From positions 124,001 through 188,000 of the forward strand of contig JAQIBT010000110.1 of NCBI GenBank assembly GCA_027858915.1: a DNA stretch of 64,000 bases. Reading direction: 5' to 3'. Shown here piece after piece: positions 1 through 9,602 of the stretch. The translations under genes and the position numbers were made by a program. This DNA is from Salinisphaera sp. Its GTDB lineage: Bacteria; Pseudomonadota; Gammaproteobacteria; Nevskiales; Salinisphaeraceae. Each line of letters starts with the position of its first letter. Position 1 is the first letter of the stretch. The notes beneath the pieces are model-generated. The model searched no databases. It was not told the DNA's origin and saw only the letters and a list, made by a program, of their open reading frames with translations.

Positions 1-462
1 CGTGCGCAGCAGAACGTCCTCAACCAGGCGCGGCGCCGGCTTGGGCGCCGATTCGTCGGCACAGCGCGTGACCTTGAAGTAGCCGCGCGTGTCGCTCTCC
101 TGCATCGCACGATCGAGCCCACGCCGGCTCTTGCCCGTCGCCACTGCCAACGCGAAACCATCCTGCTTAAGCTGAGCCAGCGTTTCCCGAACGGGCTCGA
201 ACAGTACCGCCCGGCTCCGGGGCCAGCCGCAACGTTCGCGGTAGCGAGACAGTCGCTCCTTGACGCGCCACGGATCCAACTCGGGCCATAGCCGCGCCAA
301 TACGTCATTGATGCCCAGCCCGATCAGCTCACGCATCTGAGCCGGCGTGCGCTCGGGCAAGCCCGTGTCCTGAATGGCCTGCTGCATGGCGCCGACAATC
401 TCGTGCGCCGAATCCATGATCGTGCCGTCCCAGTCGAAGATGATCAGCTCGTAGCGTTTCAT
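1..462 (-). CDS. HAD-family hydrolase (phosphoglycolate-phosphatase-like), 3' end outside window
   Basis: This is the N-terminal 154 codons of a haloacid-dehalogenase-type phosphatase; the rest lies beyond the left edge. The protein opens MKRYELIIFDWDGT, giving the nucleophile/acid pair D10 and D12 of HAD motif I. Motif II is in the ATGKSRRGLD stretch. The helical cap between them is of the phosphoglycolate phosphatase/YjjG type. The start ATG overlaps the rluC stop as ATGA, so the two are translationally coupled. The order rne / rluC / HAD hydrolase matches Pseudomonas. The exact substrate cannot be told from the sequence. Confidence 0.85.
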   Translation of the reverse strand, partial: MKRYELIIFDWDGTIMDSAHEIVGAMQQAIQDTGLPERTPAQMRELIGLGINDVLARLWPELDPWRVKERLSRYRERCGWPRSRAVLFEPVRETLAQLKQDGFALAVATGKSRRGLDRAMQESDTRGYFKVTRCADESAPKPAPRLVEDVLLRT

Positions 463-1346
463 GTAGATGCCTTCATGGAGCTCAGCAGCTGCGCCAGATC
501 TGCTGGCAACGACGTTTCAAGATGCAAGGCCCGGTCGCCGAAGGCCAGCCGTATGGACGCGGCATGCAGGAACATCCGTCCAAGCCCGCGTTGCTTCCAG
601 ATCGCCATGCGAGCGTTGGGCCCATATTTGTCGTCGGCTGCCACTGGGTGCCCGGCGTTTGCCGCGTGCACGCGTATCTGATGCGTTCGGCCGGTCTGGA
701 TCTCGACTTCCATCAAGGTCGCATCGTCGAAGTACTCCAGCGGCGTGAACAAGGACTGGCTCGGCCGTCCGTTCTCGCGATCAACCGTGACTACGCGCTC
801 GCCGGCCCGCTCCTGGTCACGAGACAGGGGCAGATCAATTTTCAGTTGGCCATGATTCCAGCGCCCTTCCAGCAGCGCCAGATAGCGCTTGGTGGCCGCG
901 GAATCATTAAGCCCCGCGCGCAAGCCGTCCAACGCTTTTCGCGAGCGCGCCACCAGCAGGCAACCGCTGGTATTCCGGTCCAGCCGATGCACCAGTTCGA
1001 AGTACTCGTTTGGACGCGCCGCACGCAGCACTTCGATAAGACCGAAACGCAGCCCGGTTCCCGCATGTACGGCCAGACCAGCAGGTTTGGCGAACATCAG
1101 GTAATCTGGTGTCTCATCGCAGATGGCGCGCAGCACGCGATCAACAAGACCGTCAGGCGGCCGCCCCGGCTCGGCACTGATTTTCTGGTGCACCGGGGGC
1201 AGACGCACCTCATCGGCTTCGGCCAGTCGGGTGGCAGGCTTGGCCCGACCCTTGTTGATTCGGACTTCACCACTGCGAATGATCTTGTAAATGCGGGATT
1301 TGGGTACGTTCTTGAACAGGCGCAGGAGAAAATTGTCCAAGCGCAT
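459..1346 (-). CDS. rluC: 23S rRNA pseudouridine synthase RluC
   Basis: This 295-aa enzyme is predicted to make pseudouridines at 955, 2504 and 2580 of 23S rRNA (E. coli numbering). An S4 RNA-binding domain occupies about residues 1-55 (RLDNFLLRLFKNVPKSRIYKIIRSG begins it). The RsuA/RluA catalytic domain follows, with HRLDRNTSGCLL containing the catalytic Asp and the later GRTHQIRVH motif. It diverges from rne with about 370 bp between the two start codons, the same arrangement as in E. coli and Pseudomonas, which supports RluC over its paralogue RluD. Its stop overlaps the downstream HAD hydrolase. Confidence 0.93.
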   Translation of the reverse strand: MRLDNFLLRLFKNVPKSRIYKIIRSGEVRINKGRAKPATRLAEADEVRLPPVHQKISAEPGRPPDGLVDRVLRAICDETPDYLMFAKPAGLAVHAGTGLRFGLIEVLRAARPNEYFELVHRLDRNTSGCLLVARSRKALDGLRAGLNDSAATKRYLALLEGRWNHGQLKIDLPLSRDQERAGERVVTVDRENGRPSQSLFTPLEYFDDATLMEVEIQTGRTHQIRVHAANAGHPVAADDKYGPNARMAIWKQRGLGRMFLHAASIRLAFGDRALHLETSLPADLAQLLSSMKAST

Positions 1347-1382
1347 ACCGTGGTCGTTGGCATCGACCCGGACGTACCGTAC

Positions 1383-1411
1383 TTGAGGCCGCGACGTAGT
1401 CAGATTACACT
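1383..1411 (+). promoter_or_regulatory. Probable sigma-70 promoter of rne
   Basis: TTGAGG (1383-1388) and TACACT (1406-1411) are separated by exactly 17 bp and point at rne. Transcription would start near 1418, giving a leader of about 300 nt, similar to the long autoregulatory leader known for rne in E. coli. This is a pattern match only. Confidence 0.5.
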
Positions 1412-1430
1412 CCCAAGGTCGTGCAGTTGC

Positions 1431-1461
1431 GCGGCAAGAAGGCTTTTTTGCCCTTGCCCGC
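1431..1461 (+). promoter_or_regulatory. Hairpin in the rne 5' leader
   Basis: GCGGCAAG-AAGGC, a T6 loop, then GCC-CTTGCCCGC form a strong stem-loop with one bulged C. It lies just downstream of the predicted rne transcription start. In enterobacteria RNase E represses its own synthesis by acting on hairpins (hp2/hp3) in the rne leader. The position suggests an equivalent role, but the T-run is in the loop rather than after the stem, so it does not look like a terminator for rne. Confidence 0.45.
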
Positions 1462-1716
1462 GCTCGCCGACCGACAGTTCAGCAACACGCTTGCGCGCTT
1501 TGCAAAAGCCTATCACGGGCACAGCGCGCGCCGTGTCGTTACCCCACAGAGTTTTCTATTCACCAATGCGCTCCTGCTTAACCGCCTTCATTCATGTTGT
1601 GCTGTCTGCTCTCGTTATCGAGCAGCCACGGCGACGTGCGGCGGCTCGCGTGTCTTTACGCGATGGTCTGCCACTTATACGGACCAGCAGTCGAGCGCCG
1701 TACGGGACCCTTCTCA

Positions 1717-4700
1717 ATGAAACGAATTCTGGTCAATGCCACCCAGCCGGAAGAGCTGCGCGTGGCCATCGTCGATGGACAGAAACTGCATGATCTCGAT
1801 ATCGAGGTCGGCAGCCGTGAACAACGCAAGTCAAACGTCTACAAGGGCCGCGTCACGCGCGTAGAGCCCAGTCTAGAAGCCGCCTTCATTGATTACGGCG
1901 GTAACCGGCACGGATTCCTTCCCCTGAAGGAAGTCGCCAAGGAATACTTCAAGAAGAACGACAGCAACGGCAAGGACAACATCAAGTCCGCGTTGGCCGA
2001 AGGCCAGGAAATCATCGTCCAGGTTGAAAAGGAGGAGCGCGGCAACAAGGGCGCCGCGCTGACTACCTTTGTCAGCCTGGCGGGCCGCTATCTGGTCCTG
2101 ATGCCCAACAACCCGCGCGCTGGCGGCGTGTCGCGTCGTATTGAAGGCGAAGAGCGCAACGAACTGCGCGAAGCGCTCAGTGAGGTCCAGGTCCCCAACG
2201 GCATGGGCGTAATCGTGCGCACCGCCGGCGTCGGCCGCTGCGCCGAGGAACTGCAGTGGGATCTGGATTATCTCGCACAGGTCTGGAAAGCGATCAACGA
2301 CGCCGGCGCCGAGCGCAAGGCGCCTTTCCTGATCTATCAGGAGTCCAATGTCATCATCCGCGCGTTGCGCGATTACCTGCGCGATGACATAGGCGAAGTC
2401 GTCATCGACCAGGAAGACGTGTACGACACCGGTCGTGAGTTCATGCAGCAGGTCATGCCGCATGCATTGAACAAGCTCAAGCGATACAAAGACGACACCC
2501 CGCTGTTCTCGCGCTTTCAGGTGGAGTCACAGATCGAGTCGGCGTTCGAGCGCAACGTCACCCTGCCTTCCGGCGGCTCGGTGGTCATCGACCATACCGA
2601 GGCAATGACTTCGGTCGACATCAACTCCGCGCGCGCCACCAAGGGCAGCGGCATCGAGGAAACCGCGTTCAATACCAACCTGGAAGCCGCGGAGGAAATC
2701 GCGCGCCAGCTACGTATCCGCGATCTGGGCGGGCTGGTCGTGATCGATTTCATCGACATGGAAAGCTCGAAAAATCAGCGCGAGGTCGAAAATCGTCTCA
2801 AGCAGGCCGCGCGTGCCGATCGAGCGCGCATCCAGATTGGTCGCATCTCGCGCTTCGGTCTGCTGGAGATGTCGCGCCAGCGCCTCAAACCGTCGCTTTC
2901 CGAGTATTCCAGCCACGTCTGCCCGCGCTGCCTGGGTCGCGGCACCATTCGCAGCGTCGAGTCCTTGTCGCTGTCGATCCTGCGGCTGCTGGAGGAGGAA
3001 GCGATGAAACCCTCGACGGGTCGCGTCATCGTCCAGCTGCCGGTGCCCGTTGCCAGCTTCCTGCTGAATGAAAAACGTCGCGATCTGGCCGACGTGGAAA
3101 CGCGCTCGAAAACACAGATCACGCTGGTTCCCAACAACGATCTGGACACCCCGCACTACGAGATCAAGCGCGTCCGCGGCGATCAACTCGGCGAAGACGA
3201 TAACGATGCCGCGAGCTACAAGATCGATACCCACGTGGATATCGAGAAACCCGCTGAACCAGATCACAAGGCCGCGGCTCAAAGCGCGCGTGAAGAGCCC
3301 GCGGTCAAGCGCGTCGAACGCGTGGACGCGCCGGTAATCGAACAGGCGACCACGACGGCGACTCCCAAGAATGAAAGCACAGCGCACGACGCGGCTGCAG
3401 CAACGGCCATGTCGCCGTGGCAGCAGCTCTGGGACGCGCTGCGCCGAATCTTCGGCAGCGAAGCCGAGGCGGCAGGCAGCGCAAGCGCCAGGCCAGCTCC
3501 CGAACAGGACAAGAGCGGGCACAGCAAAAAGACCAGCGAACAAGGCCAATCCGGCCAGCGCAAAAAATCCGGCGGCAACGGCACGCCGCACAAGACCAAG
3601 CCGAAACGGCCCAAGAACGACAGCGGCAAGGTCGACAGCGACGATAAAGACAACAGTCGTCAAAACGATAAGGATGACGCCCAGGAGGACAGCGAATCCG
3701 GCAACGGGCGTTCGCGTCGCGGTGGCCGCAATCGCCGCGGCGGACGTAATCGCAACCGCAACAAGCAGAATGAAAACGAAAGCAGCAATAACCAGACCGC
3801 GGAATCGAATGAGGACGCAGCCAAGAGCAATGCCGATAAGGCAGCCGAGAATCGTCGCGTAGCCGCAGCGAAAAATGCGGAGTCAAACGACCGCGACCAC
3901 GCCAGCCAGAATAGCTCGCTGACAAACGAGGATGCCGCCCAGCACTCGTCTGACAGCAGTAGCGCTGCCAACGACCACGACAGTGCCAGTCAGAACCAGA
4001 ACGACGACAGCGCTGACGACAACGAGCAGAAAAGCGAAGGCAGACGCGGACGTCGCCGCCGGGGCGGACGTGGCCGCCGCGGCGGGCGCAACCGCACCGC
4101 CAACGATTCGTCCGATGCACAGGACGGCGAGCAGAAGGAGCTCAACGCGTCGGCCGACCAGGAAGTTCAGACCAACGAACCCGACGCGGCACAGAACGAG
4201 AATACGCCGTCCGCGACAAGCCCGTCTCAGGCATCGCCCGACAACAGCCCGGTGGCCGAGCATAAGCGCACGGAGGCGGCATCTGACCAGGATATGAGCG
4301 CTCAGAGTGCTGCCGACGACTCAGCCGACAAACCGTCGTCAAAGCAGCTATCCCAGAAATCACCCCAGCGCAAGGCCAATTTGCCAACCGTAGAGGACAA
4401 ACCCTGGTCGGCAGTCACCGCGAGCGAGAACGCGCGTGCCGCATCGAGGCCGGATTCCGATCGATCGATAGACGCTGCCGCAAAGACAGATTTGTCGGAA
4501 TCTGCAGCCGCCGAGTCGACGCACAACATCAACGTTGTAAAATCTGACGACAAGCCCGCCGAGGCTGGATCAGAGTCCACAGCGCAAACGTCAACCGATA
4601 ACGCAGAGGCCAAGGAGCCCTCCTCAAGCGACGCCGACGTAGAGGCAAAGCCGCAAGGTGACGCCGGTTCAGATGCGCACGCGAACGACGACGCCGAAGA

Positions 4701-5286
4701 ATCCCCCAAGCCCAAGCGTCGTCGCAGATCCCGCTCGCGCAAGAAGCCTGCTGAAGCGAAGGATGCAGGCGAAGAACCCTCGTCGGGATCCAGCGACGAA
4801 GCCAGCCAGGCGAAGAGCGACAATACGACACAGCTGCCAGAACCGCCGGCCGCTGCGCCGACGCAAGTGGTCGCTGACTCAGTGGCCGACGATACCGCCG
4901 TTGATACGCGGCCGGTATCGGTCGAGGCAGACTCGGCAGCGCCAGAAACGACAGCTGCCGCTGCTGAGCACGAGACGCGTTCGGAGCAGCCCGAGACCGG
5001 CCCCACTCAGCCGGTTGAAACCCGATCGGAGAGCGCGACGTCTCAGGATGAAAGCGAGGATGAGGTCAGGAATGCGACGGACACATCCCGTGAACACCTT
5101 ACCGACGGTCAGAAGGCTACCGAGGTAGCTCCCATGCCTACCCGCGTGCCGGCATCCGAGGTCGTCGCGCAGAAGCCCAAGTCGACGTCGAAGCTGCAGC
5201 AGATCGAGACCGTGACCACCCACGCCGACGATGCCGATGGCGCCTCGTCGGAAGCAGATCAAGACGGCAACCACAAGTCGGTTTAG
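1717..5286 (+). CDS. rne: Ribonuclease E
   Basis: This 1189-aa endoribonuclease organises mRNA decay and rRNA/tRNA processing. The start was set at [21 protein letters not shown], the conserved RNase E/G N-terminus; the frame is open further upstream. The S1 domain is at about 35-125. The DNase I-like domain carries the metal-binding acids in [10 protein letters not shown] and VVIDFIDM, and the Zn-link CPRCLGRG follows. From about residue 510 to the end the protein is low-complexity, acidic and rich in S, D, E and A. Arg-rich islands ([37 protein letters not shown]) interrupt it and probably bind RNA or partners. At 1189 aa it is longer than the E. coli enzyme (1061 aa). A terminator follows directly. 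Confidence 0.96.
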   Translation: MKRILVNATQPEELRVAIVDGQKLHDLDIEVGSREQRKSNVYKGRVTRVEPSLEAAFIDYGGNRHGFLPLKEVAKEYFKKNDSNGKDNIKSALAEGQEIIVQVEKEERGNKGAALTTFVSLAGRYLVLMPNNPRAGGVSRRIEGEERNELREALSEVQVPNGMGVIVRTAGVGRCAEELQWDLDYLAQVWKAINDAGAERKAPFLIYQESNVIIRALRDYLRDDIGEVVIDQEDVYDTGREFMQQVMPHALNKLKRYKDDTPLFSRFQVESQIESAFERNVTLPSGGSVVIDHTEAMTSVDINSARATKGSGIEETAFNTNLEAAEEIARQLRIRDLGGLVVIDFIDMESSKNQREVENRLKQAARADRARIQIGRISRFGLLEMSRQRLKPSLSEYSSHVCPRCLGRGTIRSVESLSLSILRLLEEEAMKPSTGRVIVQLPVPVASFLLNEKRRDLADVETRSKTQITLVPNNDLDTPHYEIKRVRGDQLGEDDNDAASYKIDTHVDIEKPAEPDHKAAAQSAREEPAVKRVERVDAPVIEQATTTATPKNESTAHDAAAATAMSPWQQLWDALRRIFGSEAEAAGSASARPAPEQDKSGHSKKTSEQGQSGQRKKSGGNGTPHKTKPKRPKNDSGKVDSDDKDNSRQNDKDDAQEDSESGNGRSRRGGRNRRGGRNRNRNKQNENESSNNQTAESNEDAAKSNADKAAENRRVAAAKNAESNDRDHASQNSSLTNEDAAQHSSDSSSAANDHDSASQNQNDDSADDNEQKSEGRRGRRRRGGRGRRGGRNRTANDSSDAQDGEQKELNASADQEVQTNEPDAAQNENTPSATSPSQASPDNSPVAEHKRTEAASDQDMSAQSAADDSADKPSSKQLSQKSPQRKANLPTVEDKPWSAVTASENARAASRPDSDRSIDAAAKTDLSESAAAESTHNINVVKSDDKPAEAGSESTAQTSTDNAEAKEPSSSDADVEAKPQGDAGSDAHANDDAEESPKPKRRRRSRSRKKPAEAKDAGEEPSSGSSDEASQAKSDNTTQLPEPPAAAPTQVVADSVADDTAVDTRPVSVEADSAAPETTAAAAEHETRSEQPETGPTQPVETRSESATSQDESEDEVRNATDTSREHLTDGQKATEVAPMPTRVPASEVVAQKPKSTSKLQQIETVTTHADDADGASSEADQDGNHKSV

Positions 5287-5302
5287 AGCGCGACCGATAG
5301 GT

Positions 5303-5342
5303 AAAAAGCCCCGATCCGCCGTCCGGCGGGTCGGGGCTTTTT
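5303..5342. terminator. Bidirectional Rho-independent terminator after rne
   Basis: AAAAAGCCCCGATCCGCC, a short GTCC loop and GGCGGGTCGGGGCTTTTT form an 18-bp stem with one G-U wobble. A T-run is present on both strands. It sits between convergent rne and the phosphatase gene and can serve both. Confidence 0.9.
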
Positions 5343-5399
5343 CATGCTTGCAGTCCGTCGCGCTCGATCGTCATTTCGAACTCGCGGAGCAATGGCCGG

Positions 5400-5900
5400 T
5401 CAGCGACGAACGGTATCCGCCAGTTCTTCGATCAGACCATCGACGCAGCTCTCGATCATATCGATCACCTGCTCGAAACCGTCGTCACCACCGTAATACG
5501 GATCGCCGACCGGCTGACCATGGAATCGCGGGCTGAAATCACCCAGCAAGGCCAGTCTGGCACGCGCGTCAGCCTGTGCGTCGGCCAACGCCTGCAGATC
5601 TGCCAGGTTCTCGTGATCCATGGCGATGACATAATCGAAGTCGGCAAAATCGGCGGACGCTACCTTGCGTGCGCGCAGATCGCTGATATCGATATTTCGT
5701 GCAGCGGCCGCGGCCATCGCGCGCTCGTCGGGCGGACTGCCGATATGCCAGGTACCGGTCCCGGCAGATGCTACCTCGATGCGATCAGCCAGCGCGTGCC
5801 CGACCAATCGCGCGCGCAGTATGCCGTGTGCAGTAGGCGATCGACAGATGTTGCCCAAACACACAAACAGCACGCGAATCCGTGGTTGATCATCGTTCAT
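5400..5900 (-). CDS. Low-molecular-weight protein-tyrosine phosphatase
   Basis: The P-loop CLGNICRS (CX5R-S) lies near the N-terminus, and DPYYGGDDGF near the C-terminus supplies the general-acid Asp, as in the LMW-PTP/Wzb/ArsC-like fold. The length of about 166 aa is normal. I chose the ATG at 5900 because GGAA lies six bases upstream; an in-frame ATG at 5912 is also possible. It follows kdsB by a few bases. The same gene sits beside kdsB and rne in Pseudomonas. The substrate is unknown. Confidence 0.9.
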   Translation of the reverse strand: MNDDQPRIRVLFVCLGNICRSPTAHGILRARLVGHALADRIEVASAGTGTWHIGSPPDERAMAAAAARNIDISDLRARKVASADFADFDYVIAMDHENLADLQALADAQADARARLALLGDFSPRFHGQPVGDPYYGGDDGFEQVIDMIESCVDGLIEELADTVRR

Positions 5901-5919
5901 CACTTGTTCCATCCAATCG

Positions 5920-6666
5920 TCATCTCTGGCTCATACTCTGCTGCACGGCAATCAGATCCTGTTCGGTATCCACACCGGGGCCGGGTCTGGCCACGGCGTC
6001 AACCAGCACGATCTGCAAACCGATATCAAAGGCGCGTAGTTGCTCGAGCGATTCCTGTTGTTCGAGGCGTGTAGGCGGGGTCGCCGCGAAACGCTTGAGC
6101 GCGCCGGCCCTGTAGGCATAGATACCGAGATGTCGGCGCGCGCTGGCAGCAAAATCCGTATTGGCACTCTCCCGATGATACGGAATCGGCGCGCGGCTGA
6201 AGTACAGGGCTCGTCCTTGCGTCGACGCCACCACTTTCACGACGTTCGGATTGACGAACGCCTCGAGCTCGTCGATCGCGGTGGCCGCCGTAGCCATGTC
6301 GGCCCAGGACGTGGTCACCAGCGCCCCGCCGACCTGATCGATCAATGCGGGCGGCATCATCGGCTCGTCTGCCTGCACGTTGACGATGATCTCGTCATCC
6401 GCCCAACGCTCGGTGGCCAGCAGTTCGGCAATACGATCGCTGCCACAGCTATGGTGCGACGCGGTGCGCACAGCGCGCGCGCCTGCCTGTTCGGCGGCCA
6501 TGGCAATAGCATCGGAATCGGTGGCCACGCTCACCGAAGTCGCCGCGCTGGCAAATGCTGCGCGACACACGTGCTCGATCATCGGTCGGCCTGCGATATC
6601 GCGCAGCACCTTGTTCGGCAGGCGAGTGCTCGCCAGCCGAGCCGGTATCACTACATGAAAACTCAT
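5920..6666 (-). CDS. kdsB: 3-deoxy-manno-octulosonate cytidylyltransferase
   Basis: This 248-aa enzyme activates Kdo as CMP-Kdo for lipid A-core assembly. The start MSFHVVIPARLASTRLPNKVL carries the nucleotide-binding PARxxSxRLPxK signature. The CTP-binding stretch NVQADEPMM and the family end motif LEQLRAFDIGLQIVLV are also present. The ATG overlaps the lpxK stop (ATGA), so the two are coupled. Grouping with lpxK and msbA makes this a lipopolysaccharide block. Confidence 0.95.
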   Translation of the reverse strand: MSFHVVIPARLASTRLPNKVLRDIAGRPMIEHVCRAAFASAATSVSVATDSDAIAMAAEQAGARAVRTASHHSCGSDRIAELLATERWADDEIIVNVQADEPMMPPALIDQVGGALVTTSWADMATAATAIDELEAFVNPNVVKVVASTQGRALYFSRAPIPYHRESANTDFAASARRHLGIYAYRAGALKRFAATPPTRLEQQESLEQLRAFDIGLQIVLVDAVARPGPGVDTEQDLIAVQQSMSQR

Positions 6667-7685
6667 GAACTCTCCACGGATTTTTTGTTCGATACCGGCG
6701 TGCCGCACAGCACATCAAGCAATTGATCGAGGCGTTCGGCAGCTGCCGGCGCCAGGCAGGTTTCAACCGGCACGTACCACACACCGGCACCGGCGATAGT
6801 CTGACATTTGACTGCGTCCTTCTCGGTCATCAACACCGGACATGCGTCATCAAACGACAGCTCAGCCGCCGTGTAGACGTGATGGTCGGGCATCGGATGC
6901 TCAAGCACCGTCAGACCGGCACCGCGCAACATATCGAAAAACCGGGCCGGATGGCCGATTCCGGCGATCGCATGCACGGTCTGGCCCGAAAAAGCCTCGA
7001 GCGCGCGTGAATGTTCACTGATCAGCTCTCGCGCATCGGCTGGTACCAGCCAGAAATCATCATCGACGCCCTGCACGCATTCCAGATCGATATTGGCCAG
7101 ACGAGACAACGGCTCACGGAGCGGACCGGCCGGTAACAACCAGCCGTTGCCATAGCCCCGTGCACCATCGCGGACGGCAATCTCGGCGTCACGTTGCAGC
7201 CGGTAGTGCTGCAGGCCATCGTCAGCGATCAGCACATCGGCCTGATAGCGCTCGATTGCCAGAGACGCCGCCCGGCAGCGATCCGGATCCACGACCACCG
7301 GTACGCCGGTGCGTCTGGCCAGAAGCAGCGGCTCGTCTCCCGACTCTTCAACCGGCGTATCCGCGCGCACGGCCAGCGGATAGGCCGGCGCCCGGCCGCC
7401 ATAGCCTCGGGAAATCACGGCCGGCCGCCGACCACGCGCCTGCAGACGGGCTACCACCGCCATCGTCAGCGGCGTCTTGCCGCTGCCGCCCACGCTGATG
7501 TTGCCGATCACCAGCACCGGCACTGCCACGCGCTGACTGGCCAGCCAGCCACGCCGATAGGCATGGCGTCGCAGACGCACCAGCAAACCGTGCAGGATCG
7601 CCAACGGCACCAGCCCCCCGATCAGCAGGCCGACAGGTCCAGGCTGGTACCAGCGACGCTCCAATGCAGCGATCAGGCGACGCAT
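6663..7685 (-). CDS. lpxK: Tetraacyldisaccharide 4'-kinase
   Basis: This 340-aa kinase phosphorylates the 4' position of the lipid A disaccharide at the inner membrane. The N-terminus has one hydrophobic helix (GPVGLLIGGLVPLAILHGL). The Walker A-like loop is GNISVGGSGKTPLT, and a DDGLQHYRL motif follows, both typical of LpxK. It is 8 bp downstream of msbA and overlaps kdsB by 4 bp, so it is part of one operon. Confidence 0.95.
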   Translation of the reverse strand: MRRLIAALERRWYQPGPVGLLIGGLVPLAILHGLLVRLRRHAYRRGWLASQRVAVPVLVIGNISVGGSGKTPLTMAVVARLQARGRRPAVISRGYGGRAPAYPLAVRADTPVEESGDEPLLLARRTGVPVVVDPDRCRAASLAIERYQADVLIADDGLQHYRLQRDAEIAVRDGARGYGNGWLLPAGPLREPLSRLANIDLECVQGVDDDFWLVPADARELISEHSRALEAFSGQTVHAIAGIGHPARFFDMLRGAGLTVLEHPMPDHHVYTAAELSFDDACPVLMTEKDAVKCQTIAGAGVWYVPVETCLAPAAAERLDQLLDVLCGTPVSNKKSVESS

Positions 7686-7693
7686 GGGACGGG

Positions 7694-9463
7694 TCAGACG
7701 ACCTCGGGACGGGAGAACTGGATATCGTGCAGGCTGCGATAGTGTCCGCCACGGGCCATCAGTTGCTCATGGCTTCCTTGCTCGACCAGCGCCCCGTCAT
7801 GCAGGACGACGATATGATCGGCGTCCTGGATAGTCGACAACCGATGCGCGATCACCAGCGTGGTGCGATCGCGCATCAGGTTTTCCAGGCCCTGCTGGAT
7901 CGCCCGTTCGGATTCGGTGTCCAGCGCCGATGTCGCTTCATCGAGAATCAGAATCGGCGCATCCTTGAGCAGTGCACGGGCTATCGCAATGCGCTGGCGC
8001 TGGCCGCCCGACAACATGATGCCGTTCTGGCCCACCAGCGTGTCGTAGCCTTGCGGCAACTTGTCGATAAAATCAGCTGCAAAGGCTCGCTCTGCGGCAT
8101 CGATCACGCGCTCCCGGTCGGCGCCGCCCAGCGCTCCATAGGCAATATTGCCGGCAATTGTATCGTTGAACAGCACCACGTTCTGATCTACCAGACTGAT
8201 CTGGCGGCGCAGATCAGCCATTCGATAATCCCGCAGATCCTGCCCGTCCAGCCGGATACTGCCTTCACTGAAGTCGTAGAACCGCGGCAACAACGACAGC
8301 AAAGTCGACTTTCCGCTGCCAGAACGCCCAACGAATGCCACGGTCTGACCCGGCTGCACCTGAAAACTGATATCGCGCAGTGCATCACGTTCGGACTGCG
8401 AATATCGGAATGACAGGTGTGCTACCTCGATCCGGCCCTGGGCGCGCTCAACACTCAGAGTGCCACGATCATCCTCGCCTGGCTCGTCGATCAGTTCGAA
8501 GATGGCGCCAGCGGCCGCCATGCCCGCCTGGATGGTGGCGTTGACGCCGGTCAGGCGCTTGATCGGCTGCATCATGCCCATCATGGCGCCAAAAAACGTC
8601 GCCAGATCACCCGGCGACATTACGCCGCCGCCGGTATTCCGGATCGCGATCGATACCACGAATGCCGCAGCGATACCGGTGATGATCTGAATCACCGGGA
8701 TACTGACCGCGGTGGTAGTGGCTTTGCGCATGGCGATGCGCTGGTTGTGACCATTGACGCGCTCGAAGGTTTCTGCCTCATGCGTCTCGCCGCCAAACAC
8801 CTTCACTACCCGCTGACCGGTGAGGACTTCTTCGCTTATATGGGTAAAGTCGCCCATCGATTGCTGAAGGGTCGCGCTATAACGTCGAAAACGCTTCGAT
8901 ACATGGCTGATGATCAGCGCAATCAGCGGCCCAACCAGGAACGCGATCAGCGCCAACGACCAGTTCACCCAGAACATCAGAAAGGTAAAGCCCACAATTC
9001 GCAGTGAATCCTGGATCAGGATCGTGACCGCGCTGGTCGCCGCACCGGAAATCTGGCCGGTGTAGTAGGTCAGCTTCGCCGTGGTCTTGCCGGTGGAGTT
9101 GGCGTCGAAGAAACTGGCCGGCAGTTGCAGGAACTTGGCAAACAGATCCGAACGAACGTTATAGACGACGCGGTTCGACAACCAAGCCATGCCGTAGGTG
9201 GCTAAAAAACCTGAGAGGCCGCGCGCAACCAGAAGTCCAAGCATGAAGATTGGTATCCAACGGATCATCCAGGGGTCGCGGTTGACGATACTGCCGTCGA
9301 GCAGCGGCTTGAGGATATAGATCAGCGCCGTATCGCTGACGGCATATAAGCCCATGCCGATTGCGGCGATACACAGCCATTGCTTGTACCGCCACGTATA
9401 GCCAAGCAGCCGCGGATAGATTTCCGCGGTCGGCTTGTCGGTGTCAACTTTCTTAGGTGCCAA
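7694..9463 (-). CDS. msbA: Lipid A export ABC transporter MsbA
   Basis: A half-size ABC exporter of about 589 aa that flips lipid A-core across the inner membrane. Six hydrophobic segments fill about residues 20-320. The ATPase domain has Walker A GRSGSGKST, signature LSGGQRQR and Walker B LILDEATSALD. The start is not obvious: a TTG at 9463 has GGGAG seven bases upstream and gives a normal length, while an in-frame GTG at 9514 lacks a good ribosome site. It stands next to lpxK, as in many Gammaproteobacteria. Confidence 0.92.
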   Translation of the reverse strand: MAPKKVDTDKPTAEIYPRLLGYTWRYKQWLCIAAIGMGLYAVSDTALIYILKPLLDGSIVNRDPWMIRWIPIFMLGLLVARGLSGFLATYGMAWLSNRVVYNVRSDLFAKFLQLPASFFDANSTGKTTAKLTYYTGQISGAATSAVTILIQDSLRIVGFTFLMFWVNWSLALIAFLVGPLIALIISHVSKRFRRYSATLQQSMGDFTHISEEVLTGQRVVKVFGGETHEAETFERVNGHNQRIAMRKATTTAVSIPVIQIITGIAAAFVVSIAIRNTGGGVMSPGDLATFFGAMMGMMQPIKRLTGVNATIQAGMAAAGAIFELIDEPGEDDRGTLSVERAQGRIEVAHLSFRYSQSERDALRDISFQVQPGQTVAFVGRSGSGKSTLLSLLPRFYDFSEGSIRLDGQDLRDYRMADLRRQISLVDQNVVLFNDTIAGNIAYGALGGADRERVIDAAERAFAADFIDKLPQGYDTLVGQNGIMLSGGQRQRIAIARALLKDAPILILDEATSALDTESERAIQQGLENLMRDRTTLVIAHRLSTIQDADHIVVLHDGALVEQGSHEQLMARGGHYRSLHDIQFSRPEVV

Positions 9464-9602
9464 GACTGCACTCCCTGTGGCCGCCCGGATAGAGGCAACG
9501 GCTCGCTGCGGCACTTGCGCAGTATTGACGACGGGGTCCTGTCATTCTGCTGGTCGATGCCGCCGGCCGAGCGCGCATGATAATCACGCGGTGTCGGCGC
9601 GG

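Noticed and set aside
522-1793. 423-codon plus-strand frame opposite rluC
   Set aside because: It is antisense to rluC and runs through the rne promoter region without a family match.
3700-4110. CRISPR-like or tandem DNA repeat in rne
   Set aside because: The similarity is from repeated Arg/Gly codons; units differ in length and spacing, and the frame stays open.
2710-4120. Several long open frames on both strands inside rne
   Set aside because: They are out-of-frame readings of the repetitive rne tail; composition is extreme (Arg/Cys or Val/Phe-rich) and no start signals are present.
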